NCBI GenBank assembly: GCA_021496505.1
Contig: CP053031.1
Span: 1,240,001-1,304,000 of the forward strand
Direction: 5' to 3'
Length of the DNA: 64,000 nucleotides
Source of the DNA: Thermoleophilia bacterium SCSIO 60948
Lineage (GTDB): Bacteria; Actinomycetota; Thermoleophilia; Solirubrobacterales; 70-9
Position numbers and translations under genes: made by a program. Numbering within the stretch: position 1 is the first letter of the stretch; every line of letters starts with the position of its first letter. Below, in pieces: positions 1 through 7,939 of the stretch. The notes beneath the pieces were generated by a model, which saw only the letters and a program-made list of their open reading frames with translations, was not told where the DNA came from and did no database searches.

Positions 1-1
1 C

Positions 2-1033
2 CCGGGGGTCGCCACGCCGATCAACGGCGCCAAGCGCTGGATCGGCAGCGGCTTCGCCCAGGTCCAGCCCTCGGAGTTCGCGAAGCTCGCGCTGATCCTC
101 TACTCGGTCCATCTGCTCGCCGCGCGCCCGCAGATGACGCGCGACCTGCGCTCGATGGGCCCGGTCCTGCTGATGGTCGGCCTGATCTGCGCCCTCGTCG
201 TCTTCCAGCCCGACCTCGGCACGGCGATGATCTCGTGCTTCACGATCGGCGCCCTGCTGATCGCGGCCGGGGCACGGATCCGCGACATCGGCAAGCTCGC
301 GGGGGTGGCCGCCGCGGTCATCCTCGTGATGATCCTGATCGAGCCCTACCGGATGGAGCGGCTCACCGGCTTCATCAACCCCGGCCACGACCCGGCCGGC
401 TCGAGCTTCCAGCTGATCCAGGCCGAGATCGCGATGGGATCCGGTGGGCTGTTCGGAGTCGGGCTCGGCGAGAGCCTCCAGAAGGCCTTCTTCCTGCCCG
501 AGGCGCACACGGACATGATCGGCGCGGTGATCGGCGAGGAGCTCGGATTCGTCGGCATCGCGATGCTCGTCGGGCTCTACGGCCTGTTCGGCTACGCGGG
601 GCTCCGTACGGCCCAGAAGGCGAAGGACCGCTACGGAAAGCTCCTCGCCGCGGGCCTGACGTCGCTGATCGTGCTCCAGGCGATCCTCAACCTGTTCGCG
701 CTGCTCGGCCTCGCGCCGCTGACCGGCGTGCCGCTGCCGTTCGTCTCCTACGGCAACTCGAGCATGCTGACGATGATGGTCGCCACCGGCCTGCTCCTAC
801 ACATCGCGCGCGGCGGGACCGCGTCGGCGAGCGCCGCGCGCCCGCGAGCCTCCGGCGGCGCTGAGAGACTGAGGGTGATCGACGGTGAGGCCGGCGCGGG
901 ACGATCCGCCCGGCGCGCCGCCAAGCAGCCGAGCAGGAGCCAGCCGAGTCGTGCCAAGGGTCGTCATAGCCGCCGGGGGAACGGCGGGTCACGTCGTGCC
1001 GGCGCTCGCGGTGGCCGACGCGCTGCGCGCTGA
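2..1033 (+). CDS. ftsW: FtsW/RodA-family peptidoglycan glycosyltransferase, 5'-truncated by window
   Basis: C-terminal part of an integral-membrane SEDS protein that polymerises lipid II into glycan strands at the septum. The frame is open from base 2 and begins inside the protein. NGAKRWI and QPSEFAKLA, both typical of FtsW/RodA, lie in the first 30 codons. GEELGFVG and PFVSYGNSS follow near codons 178 and 250, with hydrophobic membrane segments between them. FtsW rather than RodA is inferred from the neighbours murG, murC, ftsQ and ftsZ. The last ~70 residues form an unusual Arg/Ser/Gly-rich basic tail, presumably cytoplasmic. It overlaps the murG start region by 80 nt or more, so part of the tail is dual-coded. 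Confidence 0.93.
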   Translation, partial: PGVATPINGAKRWIGSGFAQVQPSEFAKLALILYSVHLLAARPQMTRDLRSMGPVLLMVGLICALVVFQPDLGTAMISCFTIGALLIAAGARIRDIGKLAGVAAAVILVMILIEPYRMERLTGFINPGHDPAGSSFQLIQAEIAMGSGGLFGVGLGESLQKAFFLPEAHTDMIGAVIGEELGFVGIAMLVGLYGLFGYAGLRTAQKAKDRYGKLLAAGLTSLIVLQAILNLFALLGLAPLTGVPLPFVSYGNSSMLTMMVATGLLLHIARGGTASASAARPRASGGAERLRVIDGEAGAGRSARRAAKQPSRSQPSRAKGRHSRRGNGGSRRAGARGGRRAAR

Positions 1034-2039
1034 GGGCGCCGAGGTCAGCTTCCTCGGCACCCGCGAGCGATCGGAGTCCGAGCTCGTGCCGGCCGCGGGG
1101 TATGAGATCGACTTCCTGCGGGTCGAGGGGATCGACCGCAAGAACCCGCTCCGCGCCGCCCGCGGCCTCGGGCGCGCCGTCGCGGCGGTACCCGCCGCCC
1201 GCCGGGCGATCCGCCGCCGCGGCGCCGACGTCGTCGTCGGCGGGGGCGGCTACGTCGCGGCCCCCGCCGGCGCCGCCGCTGTATCGCTCGGGCTGCCGCT
1301 CGTCCTGACCGAGGCCGACCGCCATCTCGGGCTTGCCAACCGGCTGCTGGCTCGCCGCGCCGAGCGCGTCTGTCTCGCCTTCGAGATCCCGGGTCTCGAA
1401 GGCGACCGCTACCTCGTGACCGGACGCCCGGTGCCGGACGCGATCACGAGCGCCGACCGCGCCGCGGCGCGACAGCGCTTCGGGATCACCGCCGATGACC
1501 GCTGTCTCGTGGTCTTCGGGGGCAGTCAGGGGGCGCGGTCGATCAACCTCGCGGTCCTCGATGCCTTCGCCTCGGGTGCGCCCCGCGACTTCCACGTCCT
1601 GCTGATCTCGGGGGCGCGTGACCACGAGCTCGCGGCCGAGCGCCTGGCGGCGGCCGGCGCGGTCGATCGCTTCACCCTGCTGGCCTACGAGCCCGGCCTC
1701 GCCGACGCGCTCGCCGCCGCCGACCTCGTGCTGGCGCGGTCGGGGGCGTCGATCTTCGAGATCGCCGCCGCCGGGCGTCCGTCGATCCTCGTTCCCTATC
1801 CCTACGCAACCGGTCGCCATCAGCACCACAACGCGGACTGGATGAGCGCGGCCGGCGCCGCCGTGAGCGTCGAGGACTCCGAGCTCTCGGGCGAGAGCGT
1901 GGCGCGGATCGTCGGTGAGATCCTCGGCGACCCGGCGCGGCTCGACGCGATGGCGGCCTCGGCACGCGCGCTTGCCCGGCCCGACGCGGCCAAGCGCGTC
2001 GCCGACGAGGTCCTCGCGGCCGCGGAGCGAGCGCGATGA
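951..2039 (+). CDS. murG: UDP-GlcNAc:undecaprenyl-PP-MurNAc-pentapeptide GlcNAc transferase MurG
   Basis: Makes lipid II from lipid I at the inner face of the membrane (GT28 family). GGTAGHVVPALA near the N-terminus is the lipid-side glycine loop. GGSQGARSIN in mid-protein and SGASIFEIAAAGRPSILVPY in the C-terminal half form the UDP-GlcNAc site. From GTG 951 the product is 362 aa, close to the usual ~355, and begins immediately before the first strand. An in-frame GTG at 885 would add 22 low-complexity residues. Both starts have a possible purine-rich ribosome site (AGGAG near 936, GAGGG near 873) and both lie inside ftsW. The stop overlaps the murC ATG (ATGA). Confidence 0.95.
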   Translation: MPRVVIAAGGTAGHVVPALAVADALRAEGAEVSFLGTRERSESELVPAAGYEIDFLRVEGIDRKNPLRAARGLGRAVAAVPAARRAIRRRGADVVVGGGGYVAAPAGAAAVSLGLPLVLTEADRHLGLANRLLARRAERVCLAFEIPGLEGDRYLVTGRPVPDAITSADRAAARQRFGITADDRCLVVFGGSQGARSINLAVLDAFASGAPRDFHVLLISGARDHELAAERLAAAGAVDRFTLLAYEPGLADALAAADLVLARSGASIFEIAAAGRPSILVPYPYATGRHQHHNADWMSAAGAAVSVEDSELSGESVARIVGEILGDPARLDAMAASARALARPDAAKRVADEVLAAAERAR

Positions 2040-3352
2040 GGGCGCCCGAGCGAGGCGACTGGGCCGGGCGCGAGCTCCACTTCATAGCGATCGGCGGTGC
2101 CGGGATGAGCGCCCTCGCGCTCGTCGCCGCCGGACTCGGAGCGCGCGTCAGCGGCTCGGATCGCAGCGAGAGCACCTACCTCGAGCGACTGCGCGCGGCG
2201 GGACTCGAGCCGCGCGTCGGACACGACGCCGATCAGGTGCCCGCGAGTGCGGATGTGGTCGTCTCGACCGCGATCCCCGAGGACAACCCCGAGCTGCTCA
2301 TCGCGCGCGAGCGCGGCCAGCGGATCATCCACCGTGGCGAGCTGCTCGCCGAGCTCGCCGGGGCGCGCCGCCTGCTCGCGGTCGCCGGCACTCACGGCAA
2401 GACGACGAGCTCGGGCATGGCGGCCTGGGCGCTTCGAAGGCTCGGCGCGGATCCGTCCTTCGTCATCGGCGGCGAGCTACCCGAGCCCGAAGACGGGGGA
2501 GCGGTCAACGGGCGGATCGGGGCGGGGGAGTGGCTGATCGCCGAGGCCGACGAGTCCGACGGCAGCTTCCTGCGGTTGCGGCCGGAGATCGCGCTGGTCA
2601 CGAACGTCGAGCTCGATCATCACGATCGCTGGGGGTCGCGCGCCGAGCTGATCGAGGCATTCCGCGCCTTCGCCGAGCCAGCGTCGGGCCTCGCGATCGC
2701 CGCCGAGCCGGGCCTCGAGGCGATTGCGGCCGGACATTCGACCGTCGAGCGCTTCGACGCCGATCGGCCTGGCCCCGAACCGCGACTCGCGGTGCCCGGC
2801 GCCCACAACCGCCTCAACGCCCGCGGCGTCATGGCCGCGCTCGGCCTCTGCGGGTTCGACCCGGCCGAGGTCGGGGCCGCGCTCGCGGACTTCCCGGGCA
2901 TGGGGCGTCGCCAGGAGTTCAAGGGTGAGCTGCGTGGAGCGCGGATCTACGACGACTACGCCCACCATCCGACCGAGGTGGCGGCGACGCTCGAGGCGTT
3001 TCGCGAGCTCGCGCCGCGGCGTCTCATCGCGCTCTTCCAACCCCACCTCTATTCGCGGACCAAGGCGTTCGCCGCGCGCTTCGGCGCCGCGCTCGCCGCC
3101 GCCGACGCCGTCGGCGTGCTCGACGTCTACGCCGCTCGCGAGAGCCCGGTCGGGGAGCTGGCCGGGGTGAGCGGCCTCGACGTCGCGCGAGCGACCGCGG
3201 AGCGCAGCGGTGGCCGCCCGGTCTGGTGGCTCGCCGACCACGATCGCGCCGCCCGGTTCCTCGCCGGGGAGCTTCGCGACGGGGACCTGCTCGTGACGAT
3301 CGGGGCCGGCGACGTGTTCAAGGTCGGCGAGGCGCTCGCTGCCCACGACTGA
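2036..3352 (+). CDS. murC: UDP-N-acetylmuramate--L-alanine ligase MurC
   Basis: ATP-dependent cytoplasmic ligase that adds L-Ala to UDP-MurNAc, the first peptide-stem step. 438 aa. The N-terminal Rossmann motif is AIGGAGMSALALV, followed by VSGSD. The central ATP loop is AGTHGKTTSSGM near residue 118. The EADESDGSF segment and DDYAHHPTEV in the C-terminal domain are Mur-ligase signatures, the latter typical of MurC. The ATG overlaps the murG stop by 4 nt, so translational coupling is likely. No murB or ddl follows before ftsQ, unlike many wall clusters. Confidence 0.96.
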   Translation: MRAPERGDWAGRELHFIAIGGAGMSALALVAAGLGARVSGSDRSESTYLERLRAAGLEPRVGHDADQVPASADVVVSTAIPEDNPELLIARERGQRIIHRGELLAELAGARRLLAVAGTHGKTTSSGMAAWALRRLGADPSFVIGGELPEPEDGGAVNGRIGAGEWLIAEADESDGSFLRLRPEIALVTNVELDHHDRWGSRAELIEAFRAFAEPASGLAIAAEPGLEAIAAGHSTVERFDADRPGPEPRLAVPGAHNRLNARGVMAALGLCGFDPAEVGAALADFPGMGRRQEFKGELRGARIYDDYAHHPTEVAATLEAFRELAPRRLIALFQPHLYSRTKAFAARFGAALAAADAVGVLDVYAARESPVGELAGVSGLDVARATAERSGGRPVWWLADHDRAARFLAGELRDGDLLVTIGAGDVFKVGEALAAHD

Positions 3353-3405
3353 TCCGCGCCCGCTTCTTGCAGGGAGCAGCGGGCCGGGGGCGAAGAGGCC
3401 GACCA

Positions 3406-4470
3406 ATGGCTCAACGGGCATCGACGGCGGCCGGAAGGCGCCGCGCTTCGGCGCGCGCCACGGCGTCCGCGTCGTCGCCGGGCCGCAAGGCGCCCGCGAA
3501 TACCACCAAGGGCCGGGCGAAGTCGAAGCCGAAGGTCGCGGCCAAGTCGCGGCGACCGGCAACGCCGAAGCCGAAGCGGCGTCGGCCGACCAGTGGACCA
3601 GCGCCGCGCGGGATCGTCGCCGCCCTGTCGGCCCGCCGCGCGCGCCGCAGAACCGCGGGCGCCACGGAGCGCTCAACCGCGCGCCCGAAGCCTCCGACCG
3701 CGCCGCGCGGCCGATCGCGGCTCGCGGTCCTCCTGCTCCCGTTCGCGGTTCTCGGACGGCTGCTGCCCGCGGGCCGGATCGCCCGGATAGCTCTCTTGCT
3801 CGTCCTCATCGCCGGCCTCGGTTCGGCGTACCACTTCCGGCTTCGCGACTCGAGCCTGCTCGCGATCGACGAAGTGAAGGTCGAGGGCCTGTCGGGACCC
3901 GACGGGCCCGCGATCACGGCCGCGCTGACGAAGAGCGCCGAGGGAATGACGACTCTGAACGCCGACCCCGACGTCCTCGAGAAGTCTGTCGCCGGCTTCC
4001 CCGTCGTGCGCGGCGTCGAGGTCGACACGGGGCTGCCGGACTCGGCGACGATCACCGTCAGCGAGACGCCTCCGGCGATGATCGCGCGGGTCGACGGCGA
4101 GGAAGGCTCGGACACCCCAGTCGCCGCCGACGGAACCCTTCTGCCCGGGGCCTCGACCGAGGGTCTCGACCTTCCCGTGATGGAGTTGACGCAGCCGCCC
4201 TCCGGCGACGAGCTCGCCGACGCGGCGCTCGAGCAGGCGCTCGTCGTCGGGCGCGCTCCTGGGCCGCTTCGCCCGTTGATCGAGACCGTCGACTACTCGA
4301 CGGGGGAGGGTGTGACGGTCGGGCTCGAGGGTGGGGTCGAACTCGAGTTCGGTGCCTCCGAGCGCGCCGGATCGAAGTGGGACTCGGCGAGCGCCGTGAT
4401 GGCCGACCCGGAGCTGACCCAGCTCGCGTCGATCGATCTCCGCGTCCCGGACCGGCCGGCGGTCGGCTGA
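3406..4470 (+). CDS. ftsQ: Cell division protein FtsQ (DivIB type, POTRA domain)
   Basis: Bitopic divisome protein linking early and late division proteins. 354 aa from ATG 3406, preceded by AAGAGG at about 3392-3397. An open frame continues upstream to 3226, but only inside murC, so it was rejected. Residues 1-105 are a very long Arg/Lys/Ala-rich cytoplasmic region. A transmembrane helix lies at about 126-142 (IARIALLLVLIAGLGSA). The POTRA domain follows at about 150-220 (IDEVKVEGLSG, then FPVVRGVEVD and ATITVSETPP), then the FtsQ C-terminal beta domain. Position between murC and ftsZ supports the assignment. The basic tail is longer than usual. Confidence 0.9.
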   Translation: MAQRASTAAGRRRASARATASASSPGRKAPANTTKGRAKSKPKVAAKSRRPATPKPKRRRPTSGPAPRGIVAALSARRARRRTAGATERSTARPKPPTAPRGRSRLAVLLLPFAVLGRLLPAGRIARIALLLVLIAGLGSAYHFRLRDSSLLAIDEVKVEGLSGPDGPAITAALTKSAEGMTTLNADPDVLEKSVAGFPVVRGVEVDTGLPDSATITVSETPPAMIARVDGEEGSDTPVAADGTLLPGASTEGLDLPVMELTQPPSGDELADAALEQALVVGRAPGPLRPLIETVDYSTGEGVTVGLEGGVELEFGASERAGSKWDSASAVMADPELTQLASIDLRVPDRPAVG

Positions 4471-4778
4471 TCGGGGCTCGCGACGGCCGCTGTTTGCGGG
4501 CAAAGTTCGCTCCGTCGCGAAGCCGGGGCTTGAACCCAACCCTCGACTTCCCTAGCCTCGACCACCGATCGAGGGTGGTGGAGCGACCGGCACTCTCGAT
4601 CTCAAGTCGAGAGTTCTCGGATGCAGGATTTCATCCCGTTCCGGAGACGGCGCGTTGACACCCCTAGGGTGATCGCGTAGCGTCGCCTTGACGTCGAGGC
4701 CTTTGGGAGAAGGAAACTCTCAAGCATTGCTTGAGCCTCGGACGGAACTTCGGATCGACTTGTGGAGCTGTAATCAGG
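4471..4778 (+). promoter_or_regulatory. ftsQ-ftsZ intergenic region with two candidate promoters and operator-like repeats
   Basis: The only gene-free stretch above 300 nt. It holds two well-formed sigma-70-like promoters. The upstream one is TTGAAC (4530-4535), a 17-nt spacer, then TAGCCT (4553-4558). The downstream one is TTGACA (4655-4660), a 17-nt spacer, then TAGCGT (4678-4683). CCCTCGA (4540-4546) and TCGAGGG (4569-4575) form an inverted repeat flanking the first -10. ACTCTCGA/TCGAGAGT (4592-4599/4607-4614) is a perfect 8-bp dyad between the promoters. The second promoter would give ftsZ a leader of roughly 90 nt, unlike the leaderless starts elsewhere. No small ORF is supported here. 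Confidence 0.7.
4592..4614. repeat. Perfect 8-bp inverted repeat between the two ftsZ promoters
   Basis: ACTCTCGA and its exact complement TCGAGAGT are separated by seven bases. The dyad sits about 35 nt downstream of the first -10 and about 40 nt upstream of the second -35. This is a plausible site for a dimeric regulator of ftsZ transcription, or a hairpin in the longer transcript. No regulator is identified. Confidence 0.5.
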
Positions 4779-5864
4779 ATGGTTGAGTCGTCTTATCTGG
4801 CGGTGATGAAGGTCGTCGGCGCGGGTGGCGGCGGCACGAACGCCGTCTCGCGAATGGTCGATGCCGGCCTGCGCGGCGTCGAGTTCATCGCCATCAACAC
4901 CGACGTTCAGGCGCTGCAGTCGTGCGACGCCGACATCAAGCTGTCGATCGGCCACACGCTGACCCGCGGCCTCGGCGCCGGCGCGAACCCCGAGGTCGGG
5001 GCGGGCGCGGCGGCTGAGTCGCGCGACGACATCAAGGAGGCCCTCAAGGGCTCCGACATGGTGTTCGTCACGACGGGCGAGGGCGGCGGCACCGGCACTG
5101 GCGCCGCCCCCGTGATCGCCGAGATCGCCAAGGAGGAGATCGGCGCCCTGACCGTCGGAGTGGTCACGAAGCCGTTCGAGTTCGAGGGCACGAAGCGCAT
5201 GCAGCAGGCGCTCGAGGGCATCGACAAGCTCCGCGCCAAGGTCGACACCCTGATCATCGTCCCGAACCAGAAGCTGCTCGAGGTCGTCGAGCGCCGGACG
5301 ACGGTCCAGGAGGCCTTCCAGATGGCCGACGACATCCTGCGCCAGGGCGTCCAGGGCATCACCGACCTGATCACGACCCCGGGTCAGATCAACCTCGACT
5401 TCGCCGACGTGCGCACGGTCATGGCCGACGCCGGCTCGGCGATGATGGGCGTCGGGCACGCCGCGGGTGAGAACCGCGCCGCCGAGGCCGCCAAGATGGC
5501 GATCTCCTCGCCGCTGATGGAGGAGTCGATCGAGGGCGCGACCGGGATGCTGCTGAACTTCACCGGCTCCTCGGACCTGAACCTGTTCGAGGTCAACGAG
5601 GCGGCGCAGATCGTCGTCGACACGACCGACAAGTCGGCGAACATCATCTTCGGCACGGTCATCGACCCGTCGGTCGGCGACGAGGTTCGCGTGACGGTCA
5701 TCGCCACCGGGTTCGAGGGTCGCGAGACGCTCGCCCGCAAGCCGATGGCCATCCGTGAGCGCGGCCGCGAGCGCCAGGTCGGCGCTCTGGGCGACCGCGA
5801 GCGCCGCGAGCTTCAGGTCTCGGCCGACGACATCGACGTCCCGGCGTTCCTCCGCGACACCTGA
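4779..5864 (+). CDS. ftsZ: Cell division GTPase FtsZ
   Basis: Tubulin homologue that builds the cytokinetic ring. 361 aa. [12 protein letters not shown] opens the Rossmann fold. The tubulin signature [12 protein letters not shown] is near residue 100. The T7 synergy loop region [11 protein letters not shown] is near residue 207. The C-terminal peptide [11 protein letters not shown] (FtsA/SepF/ZipA-binding tail) ends the protein after a short Arg/Glu-rich linker of about 30 residues, shorter than in many actinobacteria. ATG 4779 was chosen over the in-frame TTG 4731 because it starts just before the first strand and has GGAG at 4764-4767. The gene ends the division cluster. Confidence 0.98.
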   Translation: MVESSYLAVMKVVGAGGGGTNAVSRMVDAGLRGVEFIAINTDVQALQSCDADIKLSIGHTLTRGLGAGANPEVGAGAAAESRDDIKEALKGSDMVFVTTGEGGGTGTGAAPVIAEIAKEEIGALTVGVVTKPFEFEGTKRMQQALEGIDKLRAKVDTLIIVPNQKLLEVVERRTTVQEAFQMADDILRQGVQGITDLITTPGQINLDFADVRTVMADAGSAMMGVGHAAGENRAAEAAKMAISSPLMEESIEGATGMLLNFTGSSDLNLFEVNEAAQIVVDTTDKSANIIFGTVIDPSVGDEVRVTVIATGFEGRETLARKPMAIRERGRERQVGALGDRERRELQVSADDIDVPAFLRDT

Positions 5865-5908
5865 GCGCCGGTTCGCGGCTCCGCCGCGAGCGCGTAGGCT
5901 CGGGGTGA

Positions 5909-6997
5909 GTGGAGGCCTCCGACACCCTGAAGCGAACCAGCCTGTTCGAGCGCCACCGCGAGGCGGGCGCCAAGCTCGTCCCGTTCGCGGGCTGGGAGAT
6001 GCCGGTCCAGTACGAGGGCGTCCGGCCCGAGCACGTCGCGGTGCGGACCGCCGCCGGCGTCTTCGACGTCTCGCACATGGGGCAGGTCGAAACCTCTGGC
6101 CCGGATGCGGAGCGCCTGCTCCAGCGCGTGCTCTCCAACGACGTCTCGAAGCTCGCCGAGGGCGGTGCGCAGTACTCGGTCATGTGCCGCCCGGACGGCG
6201 GGGTGATCGACGACCTCTTCTCCTACAGGCTCGAGCCCGAGCGCTTCCTCACCGTCACGAACGCCGCCAACCACGAGCGCGACCGCGACTGGATCCTCGA
6301 GCAGGCCGACGGCCTCGACGTCGAGGTCCGCGACGCGATCGACGATTGGGCGATGCTCGCGGTGCAGGGCCCGGACGCGCGCCGGATCGTCGCCGAGCTC
6401 GCTGACGGCGAGCTGCCCGGTCGCATGCGGACGGCCTTCCTCAGCGTCCCGGGTGATCCGAACGCGCTCGTCTGCGGCACCGGCTACACCGGCGAGGACG
6501 GGGTCGAGGTCATGCTGTGCTCGGAGGGAGCGCCCGAGCTCTGGGACGCCCTGATCGGGGCCGGCGTGACGCCCGCCGGCCTCGGCGCTCGGGACACGCT
6601 GCGACTCGAGGTCTGCTTCCACCTCTACGGCAACGACCTCTCGCTCGACCGCGATCCGGTGACGAGCGGGCTCGGCTGGGTCTGCAAGGAGGACACCGGC
6701 TTCATCGGCTCGGATGTCGTCGCCGAGGTCCGCGCCGCGGGGCCGGAGGAGAAGCTCGTCCCGTTCGCGATCACCGACAAGGGGATCCCGCGTCAGGGCA
6801 ACGGGATCGTCGTCGACGGCGAGACGGTCGGCGAGGTGACCAGCGGCACGATGTCCCCCTGCCTCGGCTACGGGGTCGGAATGGGGTTCGTCCGCGCCGA
6901 TCTGGCCCAGCCCGGGACGCAGATCGAGATCGACGTCCGTGGCCGCACCCGCGGGGCGCGCATAGAGTCGCGACCGCTCTATTCGAAGCCCGACTAG
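5909..6997 (+). CDS. gcvT: Glycine cleavage system aminomethyltransferase (T protein)
   Basis: Transfers the methylene group from aminomethyl-lipoyl-GcvH to tetrahydrofolate and releases ammonia. 362 aa, the family's usual length. Typical segments are FAGWEMPVQY near the N-terminus, GVFDVSHMGQ, the RTGYTGE-like GTGYTGEDG, LRLEVCFHLYGNDL and GEVTSGTMSPCLG. The GTG start lies 8 nt downstream of TAGGCT (5895-5900), so the transcript is predicted to be leaderless. gcvH follows after 13 nt. Confidence 0.96.
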   Translation: MEASDTLKRTSLFERHREAGAKLVPFAGWEMPVQYEGVRPEHVAVRTAAGVFDVSHMGQVETSGPDAERLLQRVLSNDVSKLAEGGAQYSVMCRPDGGVIDDLFSYRLEPERFLTVTNAANHERDRDWILEQADGLDVEVRDAIDDWAMLAVQGPDARRIVAELADGELPGRMRTAFLSVPGDPNALVCGTGYTGEDGVEVMLCSEGAPELWDALIGAGVTPAGLGARDTLRLEVCFHLYGNDLSLDRDPVTSGLGWVCKEDTGFIGSDVVAEVRAAGPEEKLVPFAITDKGIPRQGNGIVVDGETVGEVTSGTMSPCLGYGVGMGFVRADLAQPGTQIEIDVRGRTRGARIESRPLYSKPD

Positions 6998-7010
6998 GAG
7001 GAGAGGGAAC

Positions 7011-7403
7011 TTGGCCGACGAGAGCTATCCCGACGAGCTGCGCTACCACGCCGAGCACGACTGGGCTCGGATCGAGGGCGACACCGCGACGTTCGGGATC
7101 ACCTGGCACGCGCAGGACTCGCTCGGCGAGGTCGTCTTCTTCGACCCGCCCGAGGCCGGCAGCTCGATCTCCAAGGACGAGGCCTATACCGAGGTCGAGT
7201 CGGTCAAGGCGGTCTCCGACGTGATCGCGCCGATGTCCGGCGAAGTCGTCGAGTCCAATCAGGCCGTCGCCGACAACCCCGAGCTGGTCAACGACGATCC
7301 CTACGGCGAGGGCTGGCTCGTCAAGGTCAAGCTGTCCGACCCCTCCGAGGCCGATGCGCTGATGGACGCCGCGGCCTACAAGGAGCTGCTGGCGAACGAG
7401 TAG
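7011..7403 (+). CDS. gcvH: Glycine cleavage system lipoyl carrier protein (H protein)
   Basis: Small lipoylated carrier that shuttles the aminomethyl group between the P, T and L proteins. 130 aa, normal length. The lipoyl-attachment context EVESVKAVSD places the modified lysine at residue 66. The start is TTG 7011, chosen because a long purine-rich Shine-Dalgarno (AGGAGGAGAGGG, 6996-7007) immediately precedes it. A weak start codon is paired here with a strong ribosome site. It is cotranscribed with gcvT. Only 10 nt separate its stop from the converging PPOx-like gene. Confidence 0.96.
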   Translation: MADESYPDELRYHAEHDWARIEGDTATFGITWHAQDSLGEVVFFDPPEAGSSISKDEAYTEVESVKAVSDVIAPMSGEVVESNQAVADNPELVNDDPYGEGWLVKVKLSDPSEADALMDAAAYKELLANE

Positions 7404-7413
7404 GGCGAGGGCC

Positions 7414-7884
7414 TCAGCTGCGCTCGAGCCGTTTGACGCCGCGGCCCTCGATCCAGGTCTCGACGATGATCCCGTCGCGGGCATCGTTCAGGCGCACGAC
7501 CGCCAGCTCGGCGATCTCGAGCCGGAAGAGGTCGAAGTCGCCGGCAGGCTCGCCATCGGCGCGCATCGCTTCCTTGATCCGCGCGTCTTCGGACTCGAAC
7601 GCAACGCCGGCCAGCTTCGCGTCGCCCTCCCAGTCGGGCGGGTCGATCGAATGGCTGTGGAGCGCATAGCGGCCATCGCGACGCAGATCGCGACTCTTCA
7701 TCGAGTTCGGCATCGAGCCGAGCCAGAGGTCACCGTCGATCTCGGGGACCTCGGTGCCGCTGATCCGGGGTGAGCCGTCGGCGCGCAGCGTCGCGATCGT
7801 CTTGTGGGTACCGAGGTCGAGATAACGGCGCGCGAGCGCGGCCAGCTCGGGCTCCCATGCCTCGAGTTCGCTCCACCGTGCCAC
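7414..7884 (-). CDS. Pyridoxamine-5'-phosphate-oxidase-like flavin/F420-binding family protein
   Basis: 156 aa from GTG 7884. The product has the split beta-barrel pattern of PPOx-type proteins: THKTIATLRADGSPRISGTEV, then DLWLGSMPNSMKSRDLRRDGRYALHSH. It may bind FMN or F420, but the substrate cannot be read from sequence and it is not a confident PdxH. The open frame extends further upstream, but the start was set at GTG because TACGAT (reverse strand, 7898-7893) lies 8 nt before it, matching the leaderless pattern. It is inserted divergently between gcvH and gcvPA. A functional link to glycine cleavage is possible but unproven. Confidence 0.75.
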   Translation of the reverse strand: MARWSELEAWEPELAALARRYLDLGTHKTIATLRADGSPRISGTEVPEIDGDLWLGSMPNSMKSRDLRRDGRYALHSHSIDPPDWEGDAKLAGVAFESEDARIKEAMRADGEPAGDFDLFRLEIAELAVVRLNDARDGIIVETWIEGRGVKRLERS

Positions 7885-7939
7885 CGCTCGGGATCGTAGG
7901 CGGCGAGGCCGCGCCGAGGGCGTGGCTAAGGTCAATCGG

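Noticed and set aside
3361-3405. GCAGGGAGCAGC between murC and ftsQ, matching part of the repeat-element core on the reverse strand
   Set aside because: Only about nine bases match and neither the hairpin nor the arms are present.
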